This document shows, piece after piece, positions 1 through 9,386 of a DNA stretch of 64,000 bases (its first letter is position 1; every line of letters begins with the position of its first letter). The stretch spans positions 1 through 64,000 of the forward strand of contig SZPG01000012.1 in NCBI GenBank assembly GCA_030263595.1, given 5' to 3'. The translations under genes and the position numbers were made by a program. Source of the stretch: Chloroflexi bacterium CFX6. Its GTDB lineage: Bacteria; Chloroflexota; Anaerolineae; Anaerolineales; Villigracilaceae. The notes under the pieces are model-generated. The model was not told the DNA's origin and did no database searches. It saw nothing but the letters and a program-made list of their open reading frames with translations.

Positions 1-1528
1 GTTACGGTAACAGCCCCGGCGCCCTTGACCTCGACGTTCGCGCCGAACAGTTGGTTATTGTTCGCCTCGAGCGATATGAGCGTCACCGTGCCTGTGCTGA
101 CCACTTCCAAGCCCCTGCCGATGGGATTCTCGACGTTGCCGGAGCCGTTGTCATTGAAGGCGCTTTGGGCGACGTATACGTTTACGCCGGCAAGATATGC
201 GCCGAAGAAGTAGTTGCCGTTCGCCTCGATGCCTTCGTCCGGAACCGCGCCCTGATCCACGGTAATATCGCCCTGGCTGACGACGCTCAATCCATAACCG
301 TCGGTAATCGTTCCGTATTGGATCGAAAGGTTACTGTTGAAGAGGCTTGCGTCAATGTAAACGGGACCTTCTGCAGTCACATTCGCTCCGAAGATTTCGT
401 TGAAGGAGGCGCTCATGTTGGAAAGATTCACTTCGTCGCCGCTTTGAATACGGACGCCATAACCGTCGGTCCTCTTCGAGCCGTTGTTGTCGAAATTGCT
501 GTCCAGGATATTCACGTGACCGTTGGCGATGATATCCGCGCCGCCTTCCTTGTTGGCGCTGAAGTTCGAGTCCTCGATGGCGACAAAGCCGCCGGCATCC
601 AGGTACGCGCCGGATTGCGAATCGGTGACCGAGACATCGTTCAGTTCGATATTGCCCTGTGTATAAAGCGTCAGACCGGCCTGGCTGGAAACGCCGGAGA
701 TGCTGATGTCGTTGATCGTCAGCGAACCAGCCCACAGGTTGGTACTCGAGCCGATGATGATCGGGACGTTGAACTGCGTGCCGGTGGTAAAGGTCGGAGC
801 CCCATCCACATCCGGGTCGTAGGTGGTATCCCAGCCGCCCTGCAGGGTCAGGTCGTAGGTGTTGAACTGGGTGAAGGCGTAGTCGTTGAAGTCAATGCTC
901 GTCTCGCCGCCCATGTACGCGCCCTGCTGGATGTAGATCGTGCCGTTCTGCTGGTATGCCGCGTCGCCTTCATTGGCTTGCAGGAAGGTAAGTAATTCGT
1001 CGAAACTGCTGAAGGACTGCGTGCATCCGTTCTCACCCGGAGTGGGGACCTGACCGGCCGGGCACCAGATCGGGTCGTACGCCGACGCGATGGCGTCCGC
1101 CGATTCCTGAGAGACGAGCGGCAGCGCCTCGCCCTCGGCGTTCAGGACCGTCACTGTGGTATTTTCCGGCACCTGCTCCAGGATTGTCTGGAGAGTTTCC
1201 TCGGCGACGGGTTCCTCCACGGGCTGCTTTCCTCGGCGACGGGTTCCTCCACGGGCTGCGTTTCTTCGGCGACGGGAGTTTCTCCCTCGGATGCAGTTTC
1301 CTCTACGGGCTGCGTTTCCTCATCGGAGGGCTGCTCGCCTTCGGCGACGGGAGTTTCATCCCCAGCCTCTGTCTCCGCAGGTTGTCCTTCATCCGGGGCG
1401 GGGGTGGTCTCCGTCTCCGGCGTTCCCGAGCCGTCGTCGGCATATACTACGGTCGTGCCGACCGTGCTGAACAACAGGAACGCCAGAATCGTAAGAGAAA
1501 GGAAAAATGCGCGTATTGTCTTGGTCAT
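1..1528 (-). pseudogene. Secreted beta-helix-like surface protein, frame interrupted, 3' end outside window
   Basis: The start at 1528 gives a signal peptide (residues 1 to about 31, cut near VVYADD) followed by an acidic Glu/Pro/Thr linker with repeated ETPVAEE and QPVEEPVAEE units. This frame stops at 1151. From about 1195 down to position 1 a different minus-strand frame reads continuously as an Asn/Gly/Ser-rich protein with recurring turns such as EANNNQLFGANVEV and DSNFDNNGSKRTDGYG, typical of right-handed parallel beta-helix surface proteins. The switch coincides with a 32-bp tandem duplication at 1196-1259; reading with one copy joins the two frames exactly. The product is probably an exported adhesin or coat protein. 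Its function is inferred from repeat architecture only. It is either phase-variable, a recent pseudogene, or a sequence artefact. Confidence 0.75.
1196..1259. repeat. Perfect 32-bp direct tandem duplication (2 copies)
   Basis: Positions 1196-1227 and 1228-1259 are identical 32-bp units beginning tttcctcggc and ending acgggctgc. As 32 is not a multiple of three, the second copy shifts the reading frame of the surrounding minus-strand gene. With one copy the codons read ...EETQPVEEPVAEETLQ... and continue into the downstream beta-helix region. Confidence 0.95.
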
Positions 1529-1679
1529 GTTATCTCCTCTTCTTTCAATTGTGATCTTGCAAAAACAAACAAATAGAGATGCCTGACGCCAGAATCAAGC
1601 ATCTCTATTGTACAAATGTTAAAGGGTCGGTGTCAACATTTTAGATTAGAAAAGGTTACAAACGATCCCGTTCGTACAG

Positions 1680-3179
1680 TTATTTTGTGAATTCGATGGT
1701 CGGGTCGCTAGGCGGGCTGAAAATATAGTCGGAACTAAAATAAATGTCACCCTCGGCGCCGCCGTTGATCTTGAATGTTTCAGCGATGACCTGTCCGTGC
1801 AGTTCGAAGCCAGCGCCGCCGTTGTATCTGACTTCCGCCCCCGGCATCAGAACGGTGCCTCTCCAAATGTCGTCCGAACCGCCGTTGAGCGTGAAATTGT
1901 TCGGGTTATCCCAGGGCATGTACATCAACAAGCCGCCAAATTTATCTCCCGGCGGGGGGGCCGTAATGTCCACGTGCGCTTGCGCCCGAATATCAATTTC
2001 TCCGGACTCGGTATAGATGTACGCGTTGCCGGATATGAACTCTCCGCTTTGTACGCCAAACGTACTGTTCCCGTTCCCAAAGAAGCGGAAACGGTCGGCG
2101 TGGAGCGTTCCAAATATTTGGAAAGACGAGTTGTCAGTATAGACTTCGAGATTCTTGAAATTGTTCGCAGAACCTTTGAGATCAGTATCGCTTGAAAGGA
2201 CCAGCTTAACGGGATCGGTGCTGCTGGTTCCAGTAATGCTGGCGCCCGCCTGGAATTTCAATTCGGAGCCGCTAGGAAAACAGTATACGCCGGGGCTAAG
2301 GGTTGTATCGCTGCTGATATTTCTTGTAGGATGATAGCCGGGCGTCAAGATGTTGTTTATTGTGTCATGGTTGCCAGGCGTTGAACAGGTTGGTGTGGGT
2401 TCGGTGGTCGGCACATCCTTGAACGTTTCCTTCTTTACTTCCTGTTCGTCAACGCCGCAATCAATTTGTCCGGTACCCTGGATGGGAGGAGGAACATCGT
2501 CCTTATCTCTTGAGCAGCCAACCACTCGCGCGTTGGCATCCATGGTAAGCCCATAACTACCGCCCAGGGCGAGCGCATCACTGCCGCTGCAGTTGACGAA
2601 TATACCCGTGTTGTGAAACACCAGATCGGCATTGCCAAGCAGCTCGAAACAGTCGTTGAAATTACCGCTTTTGATGGAATACATACCCGCGCCGGCATCG
2701 AATATGCCGGTCGTTTTTGTGCCTTGCACGCGCGTGATCGCCTCCACCTTGTTTGTGACAAATTCCCTCCCGAGCACCCGCCCAAACGTCATGGGAACGT
2801 TGGAGACGATCGTTACCCGTAAATATTCCGTTTCATCGGAGCCTGAAGGCAGGTCACAGGGATCGCTGCTGGCGGTAACTTCGTCACAAAAAACGACGGT
2901 TACCATGCTATCTGTGTCGGTGGTGTAATTGTTGCTTGCCGCGCGAGCTTCCGCCTCCGTTTTTGCCAGGTCTTTGGCTGAACCCGGGTTGTTTTCAATT
3001 TCACGGATGTATTTCAGCGCTGCGGCCAGCGCCGAGGTGTCCGCGGCGTTCTGGGCGTTGCGCCGGTCCGAGAAGACCCTGCCCCCATCCACTGCCAGGG
3101 CGGTGAAGCCGACCAGCGCCACGATCCCGAAGGCGATCAGGATGAGCGCCTGCCCTCTTTGAGATTTGTTCGTATTCAT
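1680..3179 (-). CDS. TadG-like pilus-assembly protein with a large exported domain
   Basis: The N-terminus RGQALILIAFGIVALVGF is the class-III signal and membrane anchor of the TadG/TadE group, followed by the RRNAQNAADTSALAAA segment characteristic of the TadG N-terminal domain. After about residue 160 the protein changes to a Gly/Asn/Ser-rich beta-rich region that probably lies outside the cell. Tad pseudopilins are processed by a prepilin peptidase; a candidate lies at 8480-9268. At 499 residues it fits TadG proteins with extra extracellular domains. Its neighbours are another surface protein on the left and glmS on the right. The exported part has no function I can name; the anchor assignment is firm. 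Confidence 0.8.
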   Translation of the reverse strand: MNTNKSQRGQALILIAFGIVALVGFTALAVDGGRVFSDRRNAQNAADTSALAAALKYIREIENNPGSAKDLAKTEAEARAASNNYTTDTDSMVTVVFCDEVTASSDPCDLPSGSDETEYLRVTIVSNVPMTFGRVLGREFVTNKVEAITRVQGTKTTGIFDAGAGMYSIKSGNFNDCFELLGNADLVFHNTGIFVNCSGSDALALGGSYGLTMDANARVVGCSRDKDDVPPPIQGTGQIDCGVDEQEVKKETFKDVPTTEPTPTCSTPGNHDTINNILTPGYHPTRNISSDTTLSPGVYCFPSGSELKFQAGASITGTSSTDPVKLVLSSDTDLKGSANNFKNLEVYTDNSSFQIFGTLHADRFRFFGNGNSTFGVQSGEFISGNAYIYTESGEIDIRAQAHVDITAPPPGDKFGGLLMYMPWDNPNNFTLNGGSDDIWRGTVLMPGAEVRYNGGAGFELHGQVIAETFKINGGAEGDIYFSSDYIFSPPSDPTIEFTK

Positions 3180-3339
3180 GTCTGAACTCCTTTGCCTTGT
3201 CTTGCGAGCCTGAAAAAAAAAGACATCTGGAACTCGATAATGAAAAATAACGTTTTCGGCTCTTTTTCGAGGTTCAGAGAATTAATCCCGTCAACCTTAT
3301 TTTAAGCCAATTTTGGATTTTTTCAATGACCTGTGTAAC

Positions 3340-5238
<1,899 letters not shown>

Positions 5239-5389
5239 GGGATTCCTCCGATGTTAAGAGATTGAAGAATTGGAGATTGGGGACTTTGCGAGTCTCCGAT
5301 CTCCTGTCTCCTGTTTGCCACTCCCTGCATTTCTGTCCGCGCGATCGCTCACGCGGCGTTGTTCCAGGGTTGTATGTTCGGAGGGAAAG

Positions 5390-5627
5390 AATAACGGGTG
5401 ATGGCGCACCCGAAGGGCTTCCGCTGATCTTTCGATTTTCTCCCGCCGTTGGTTGAGTAGGGCGCAGCCCGTATCGAAACCAACGGCGGGATTAACTCCA
5501 CCTCGCGGTGGAGAACCCTTATCCTCGTCAACTCCAGTCCTGCGGTCTTAATGGTTTCGTAGTCCCTTCGCCGCGTAAACACACTACCAATGCGACCATT
5601 CGACTATAAGACTAAAGTCCATGCGCT
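5390..5627 (-). ncRNA. glmS: Candidate glmS ribozyme/riboswitch in the glmS leader
   Basis: Read on the minus strand, the leader has AGCGCAUGGACUU (from 5627), then GAGUUGACGAGG (ending 5523), then GGGAGAAAAUCG and AAAGAUCAGCGGAAGCCC (5444-5415), a GGGUG/CACCC hairpin and GUUA. The known Thermoanaerobacter glmS ribozyme has AGCGCCUGGACUU, AAGUUGACGAGG, AUCGAGACAUCGGCGGGUGCCC and a P3 hairpin followed by GUUA, in the same order. The P1-type pairing GACUU with GAGUU is preserved. Unusual here are two extra hairpins between GACGAGG and the core, one of them a repeat-like palindrome. The element sits upstream of glmS, as in Firmicutes. Self-cleavage is inferred from sequence resemblance only. Confidence 0.55.
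5441..5491. repeat. REP-like palindrome with 14-bp perfect arms inside the glmS leader
   Basis: Arms 5441-5454 (tcccgccgttggtt) and 5478-5491 are perfect reverse complements. The 23-base loop holds a nested gggc/gccc hairpin. A second small hairpin, tccacc/ggtgga, follows at about 5497-5512. The loop resembles dispersed intergenic palindromes of GC-rich bacteria, so this may be a mobile palindrome within the leader RNA. Confidence 0.8.
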
Positions 5628-5682
5628 GTCTTTCCCGGAAGAATTTGCCGGTTCACCTCCTGTAGAAATAATTATGGGCGGA

Positions 5683-5688
5683 ATTATA
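5683..5688 (-). promoter_or_regulatory. Candidate -10 box of the glmS leader transcript
   Basis: TATAAT on the minus strand about 56 bases before the AGCGC motif of the ribozyme-like leader. No convincing -35 box is visible at 16-18 bases. The distance would place the predicted cleavage site close to the 5' end of the transcript, as in known glmS ribozymes. An AGGAGGTGAAC stretch at 5651-5661 is not followed by a start codon. Confidence 0.4.
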
Positions 5689-5706
5689 CCCGATTGGGAG
5701 AATCAA

Positions 5707-5747
5707 ATTCCGGTTGGGAATGAGGCGGACCCATTCCCAACCGGAAT
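5707..5747 (-). terminator. 16-bp perfect hairpin after the TadE-like gene
   Basis: Arms 5707-5722 and 5732-5747 (attccggttgggaatg and its complement) with a 9-base loop lie just downstream of the stop codon at 5767. On the minus strand a short T-rich stretch follows. It probably ends the TadE transcript ahead of the glmS promoter. Confidence 0.7.
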
Positions 5748-5766
5748 GATGATCTTCCCGGAAAAA

Positions 5767-6243
5767 TTATTGGCACTCGGGCTTCGACATGTCCGTGTCC
5801 AGAACCGTATCTATCACAAAGGCACGGATCTGAATGGTTTTACTGCCGATGAATTCCGGTACGAACGGCATGAAGATGCGGTGGTCGTAGGAAGCCTCCA
5901 CGTATATGCCATCGCCTGAGACGACCGAGCTCAATGACTTTGAAGCCGTGGGGTCGTTTCCAACCCTCCCCTCAACATTGATGTCCACCGCATCGGGTCC
6001 TGAGGCGATGGTAAGGTCCAGGGGAGAATACGAGGCGTTTCGCACGCGATTTTCTATCTTCGTATCATCCCTCGGGCAGATCGAGCCGTACAATGCGCCT
6101 TCCTGCGCCGCGTCGCGCAGTTGAATGAATTGAAAGAGGGCGATGCCGAATTCGACCGCCCCCGCCAGGAGGAAGAGGATGATCGTCAGGCTGATGGCAA
6201 ATTCGACCAGGCTTTGCCCGCGTTCGGTTTTGTTTGGTTTCAT
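5767..6243 (-). CDS. TadE-like pseudopilin/assembly protein
   Basis: A 158-residue protein beginning MKPNKTERGQSLVEFAISL followed by a hydrophobic segment (LTIILFLLAGAVEFGIALF), which is the TadE family signature of a type-III prepilin signal ending in a Glu-containing membrane helix. The conserved QLRDAAQEGALYG segment follows the helix. The rest is a small extracytoplasmic domain with two Cys. The gene lies 16 bases downstream of a second TadE-like gene and is probably co-transcribed with it. TadE proteins are minor pilins of Flp/Tad pili. The core Tad ATPase and secretin-like genes are not in this window. Confidence 0.85.
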   Translation of the reverse strand: MKPNKTERGQSLVEFAISLTIILFLLAGAVEFGIALFQFIQLRDAAQEGALYGSICPRDDTKIENRVRNASYSPLDLTIASGPDAVDINVEGRVGNDPTASKSLSSVVSGDGIYVEASYDHRIFMPFVPEFIGSKTIQIRAFVIDTVLDTDMSKPECQ

Positions 6244-6259
6244 CTGACACTCTCGCCGA

Positions 6260-8365
6260 TTAGTCGTGCTGGTTCTGGAACAGGATGACGCCTTCGCAGC
6301 CCGGCGTGGACAGGTTGATCGTGATGGATTCCGTGTTGTCCCATCTGTCGAACACTTGATGGAAGTTGAAGATAAGCGTGGATACGCCGCTTGGTATGTA
6401 CGTCGGGGCGGCGGGCGTGATCGTATAGGTGGGTCCGATCTGGTTCCCCGTCCAGAACACGCTGCCCAGGCGCGCGCTCTGCAAGATGAGCGTCTTGTCG
6501 GCGCCGGTCTGGTGTCCCTTGTCGTGGTTCCATTGAACGGTCACGTTACTGATCTGCAGCGCTGTCGAAAGGGAGTTGCTGATGGTCATTGTCATTGCGC
6601 CGCCCGTTTGCTCCATTAATCCGACCGTGATGTTCGTGGTGTTGCATCCTTCGACCCGAGGTTGCTCAATGGTCTTTGTGCCGGCGCTGGAATCGTGTAT
6701 GCCGTCGTTTGGAGTGTACGTGGCGGTCAATGTTTTCGAGGTGCCAATGGTGCCGGTGCAACTGCCTGTACCGCCTGAGAGGGCGATCGTGCAGATCGTA
6801 GCGACATCTCCGCTGCTAACAACCACCGTGCCTGTGGGAATCGTTGAAGCGCTGATCAGGTCCACCACTGTTACGGAGACGGTGATCGCCGTGCCTGGAG
6901 GCGGCGAGTCTGGAGCGACCGTGTTGATCGTGGTACTGGTGGGCCTCAATTCAACCGGATGGCTGACCGTGCCCTGACTCCCGTTGAATGTGGGAGTGTC
7001 GGGCGTGTATGTTGCGGTAAGTGTTTTACCGCCGGTTGAGTTAAAGATAACCTGGCAACTGCCCGTGCCGCCGGAGAGAGTGACGGGAGTGGCGCAGCCC
7101 TGGTCCTGTCCTGTAATGGTCACTGTGCCGGTGGGAGTTGACGATCCGGTTACGGCAAAAGTAACCGTTACGGTTTCTCCTATCCTTGAGGGATTTGGCA
7201 AATGTGACGTGATTCTTGTAATGGTATCCTCGGGCTGGATCACATTGTGAGTAGCAGTGTCGCTGCTGGCGCTGTGTGTGGAGTCTCCGATATAGGAGGC
7301 GGTGAGCGTCTTTACGCCGGTTGCGGTAAAGTTCAGATTACAGGTGCCTGTACCGCCCGAAAGGGTGATGGTGCAGCCTGTCGTATCCGGTCCCGTGATT
7401 TCCACCGGGCCGCCGGGGATCACGCCCCACGGATTTGCATTTTCAACATTCACCTCGACAATGACCGTTTGACCCACGAGCGATGGATCAGGTGTGTGCG
7501 CGGTGATCGTTGTTGTTGTGGACGTCCTTTTCACCGAATGGGTTTCCGTGTCGTCACTGGGGTTATGCTTGTCATCGCCGAGGTAGGTTGCGAGGAGGGT
7601 TCTTGTGTCAAAACCATCCCCGTCCAGGTCGGAGAATGTGTTGAAATTGACAACGCAACTGCCTTTTCCATCTGCATCGAGGTTGGAGATGGTGCAATTC
7701 AGGTCGGCGCCGGTGATTTCCACTGCGCCGGTGGGTATCGTAGTTCCTGATACTGGAGTAACTTCAACGCTGACCGTCACAGACTGTCCCACTTCGGATG
7801 GATCGGGCGCGTCCGCTATGATGAAGGTTCTTGTATCCACCTTTGGCGGTTGGATCGAGATGGTCAACAACAGGGTGCGGGAACTCTCGGCATTGATGGT
7901 GAATGGGTCAAATGGGACGAGTGGAAGGATGGGGGTGAAATCCGCATTCACTCTTACTGTAATTCGATCCCCGGTTTCGGCATCAATGCCAGCAACGTCA
8001 ATGGCAGAGGTACAGGTGAAATATGCGCCTGGATCTGGGTCAACGCTTGTAGGCCGGTCGTATTCAATGACGAACTGTGCATCGTCGTTTGCGTCGAAGG
8101 CGTTCAGGAAATCAATTCTCTCTGCTTCCTTCCGAATCTCTTTGCAATCCAGGTAACGCGAAACACCCGGGGTTGGTCCCTCGCCAGTGGTCGAGCCCCA
8201 GCGCGCGGCTTGACGCGCCACGTTGGTTACTGAAGAATAAATGAATAACAGCCTGCCCGCTTCGATCAATCCGTAGACCACCAAAAGCAGGACGGGCAAT
8301 ACGAGCGCAAACTCGACGATTGCCTGCGCTTTACTCTTTTTGGGGTCGAACTTCAGAATTTTCAT
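6260..8365 (-). CDS. TadE-like membrane anchor fused to four Ig-like repeats
   Basis: Residues 12-45 (KAQAIVEFALVLPVLLLVVYG and onwards) are a TadE-type signal and anchor, with NVARQAARWGS after the helix. Residues 177-570 hold four repeats of about 95 residues, each containing a GxxxVEITG- or GTVTITG-like strand, a TLSGGTGTC-like strand and a TLTATY(T)P-like strand, with paired Cys in each. These fit bacterial Ig-like adhesin domains. Residues 571-701 form a separate beta-rich end domain. The anchor would hold the repeats outside the membrane or within a Tad pilus. The 701-residue length is far above the usual TadE size of about 150. Adhesion is inferred. Confidence 0.85.
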   Translation of the reverse strand: MKILKFDPKKSKAQAIVEFALVLPVLLLVVYGLIEAGRLLFIYSSVTNVARQAARWGSTTGEGPTPGVSRYLDCKEIRKEAERIDFLNAFDANDDAQFVIEYDRPTSVDPDPGAYFTCTSAIDVAGIDAETGDRITVRVNADFTPILPLVPFDPFTINAESSRTLLLTISIQPPKVDTRTFIIADAPDPSEVGQSVTVSVEVTPVSGTTIPTGAVEITGADLNCTISNLDADGKGSCVVNFNTFSDLDGDGFDTRTLLATYLGDDKHNPSDDTETHSVKRTSTTTTITAHTPDPSLVGQTVIVEVNVENANPWGVIPGGPVEITGPDTTGCTITLSGGTGTCNLNFTATGVKTLTASYIGDSTHSASSDTATHNVIQPEDTITRITSHLPNPSRIGETVTVTFAVTGSSTPTGTVTITGQDQGCATPVTLSGGTGSCQVIFNSTGGKTLTATYTPDTPTFNGSQGTVSHPVELRPTSTTINTVAPDSPPPGTAITVSVTVVDLISASTIPTGTVVVSSGDVATICTIALSGGTGSCTGTIGTSKTLTATYTPNDGIHDSSAGTKTIEQPRVEGCNTTNITVGLMEQTGGAMTMTISNSLSTALQISNVTVQWNHDKGHQTGADKTLILQSARLGSVFWTGNQIGPTYTITPAAPTYIPSGVSTLIFNFHQVFDRWDNTESITINLSTPGCEGVILFQNQHD

Positions 8366-8479
8366 GGTCGTTCCTATTCTCTATATCTATGATGCCTGAT
8401 TCTAGTTTAATGTATCGGTTGTCCAGTCCAATAAGACATTCGTACTAAACACGACAAATCCCGATTTACACTTTTGTAA

Positions 8480-9268
8480 TCAAAAGAAATACAAGATGTA
8501 GAACGCTCCCAGCACGAGAGAGGGACCGTACGGGATGAAGGTCATCAGGCTGTTTTTGGCGTAACGTCTTTTGACGAGGTGACCGATGAGCGCCAGCAGG
8601 CCGAAGATGCCTCCGACCAGCGCGCCGGCGGTAATGCCCAAAATGATGTTGGGCCATCCAAGCATCAGCCCAAGGATGCCGGTCAGAAGCACGTCCGCGC
8701 TGCCGAGCGCCTCTTCGTCGTCCTCCGCCTGACCCGCCGCGCGCATCCTCCTTGCGCGAAGGCGGGCGACCAACGCTCCGAGTTGATACAGGAGGTACAT
8801 GATGACGAATCCGGCGATCCCGCCCAAAAGCGAAGTAAGCGCGCCGGAGAGGATGCCGTTGTTCCTGCTGTAAATGTAGGTCCCGACGACCAGTCCCAGG
8901 ACCGCACCGAACAGGCTGGTGGGATGCAGGATCAGGCGATGCTCGAGATCAATGACGATGACCACGCCGAAGTAGGTCAGGACGATCAGGCTGAGGGGCA
9001 AGCCAAGCCCGGGCGGGGGGAACAGCCAAAAGTACAGAAAAGAAGCGATGAATGCGATCTGCACGATCCACGTCCGCGGGCTTCGGCGCGTTCCGCAATT
9101 TCGGCAGGCGCGCAAAGTCAAATAATCCATCCACGAAAATTTGGTCCGGCAGTTGGGACAGGCAGGCTGGCTGAGGCGTCGCGTGACCGGCAGGACGTCC
9201 GAAACGTAGTTCACGAGTAAGCCCGCAATCCAGCCCGGCAGCGCGGGGACGAGCAGGCTGATGTCCAT
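8480..9268 (-). CDS. Prepilin peptidase (A24 family)
   Basis: Processes Tad or type-IV prepilins in the membrane. The 262-residue protein has about seven hydrophobic segments. Near the N-terminus are the paired zinc-type motifs ACPNC and ACRNC, found in bifunctional PilD-like peptidases, then the first catalytic Asp in VIVIDLEHRLI and the second in GSADVLL, a divergent form of the GxGD motif. I chose the ATG at 9268 because upstream in-frame codons run antisense through murA. A TATAAT box ends six bases before this ATG and no Shine-Dalgarno sequence is present, so the message may be leaderless. It is the likely processing enzyme for the TadE/TadG proteins on its left. Confidence 0.85.
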   Translation of the reverse strand: MDISLLVPALPGWIAGLLVNYVSDVLPVTRRLSQPACPNCRTKFSWMDYLTLRACRNCGTRRSPRTWIVQIAFIASFLYFWLFPPPGLGLPLSLIVLTYFGVVIVIDLEHRLILHPTSLFGAVLGLVVGTYIYSRNNGILSGALTSLLGGIAGFVIMYLLYQLGALVARLRARRMRAAGQAEDDEEALGSADVLLTGILGLMLGWPNIILGITAGALVGGIFGLLALIGHLVKRRYAKNSLMTFIPYGPSLVLGAFYILYFF

Positions 9269-9274
9269 GACTTT

Positions 9275-9280
9275 ATTATA
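9275..9280 (-). promoter_or_regulatory. -10 box placing the start of transcription at the prepilin peptidase ATG
   Basis: TATAAT on the minus strand, then six bases (AAAGTC), then ATG at 9268. Transcription would start at or beside the start codon. The same spacing recurs before the response regulator at 16605 and uridine kinase at 60419. Confidence 0.5.
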
Positions 9281-9386
9281 GCCCAAAGCGGAGGCGTTTT
9301 TTGGAATGTCCCTGCGCGGCGAACCGTAACGCTTGCGCGAGTTTGTGAACTGCCTTACAATCTCAAAAATTCCCCAGGAGACGAAC

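Noticed and set aside
51-995. Long open frame on the plus strand over the beta-helix gene
   Set aside because: It is the antisense of a repetitive, GC-biased coding region. The minus-strand reading gives regular beta-helix turns; the plus-strand product has no recognisable features or ribosome site.
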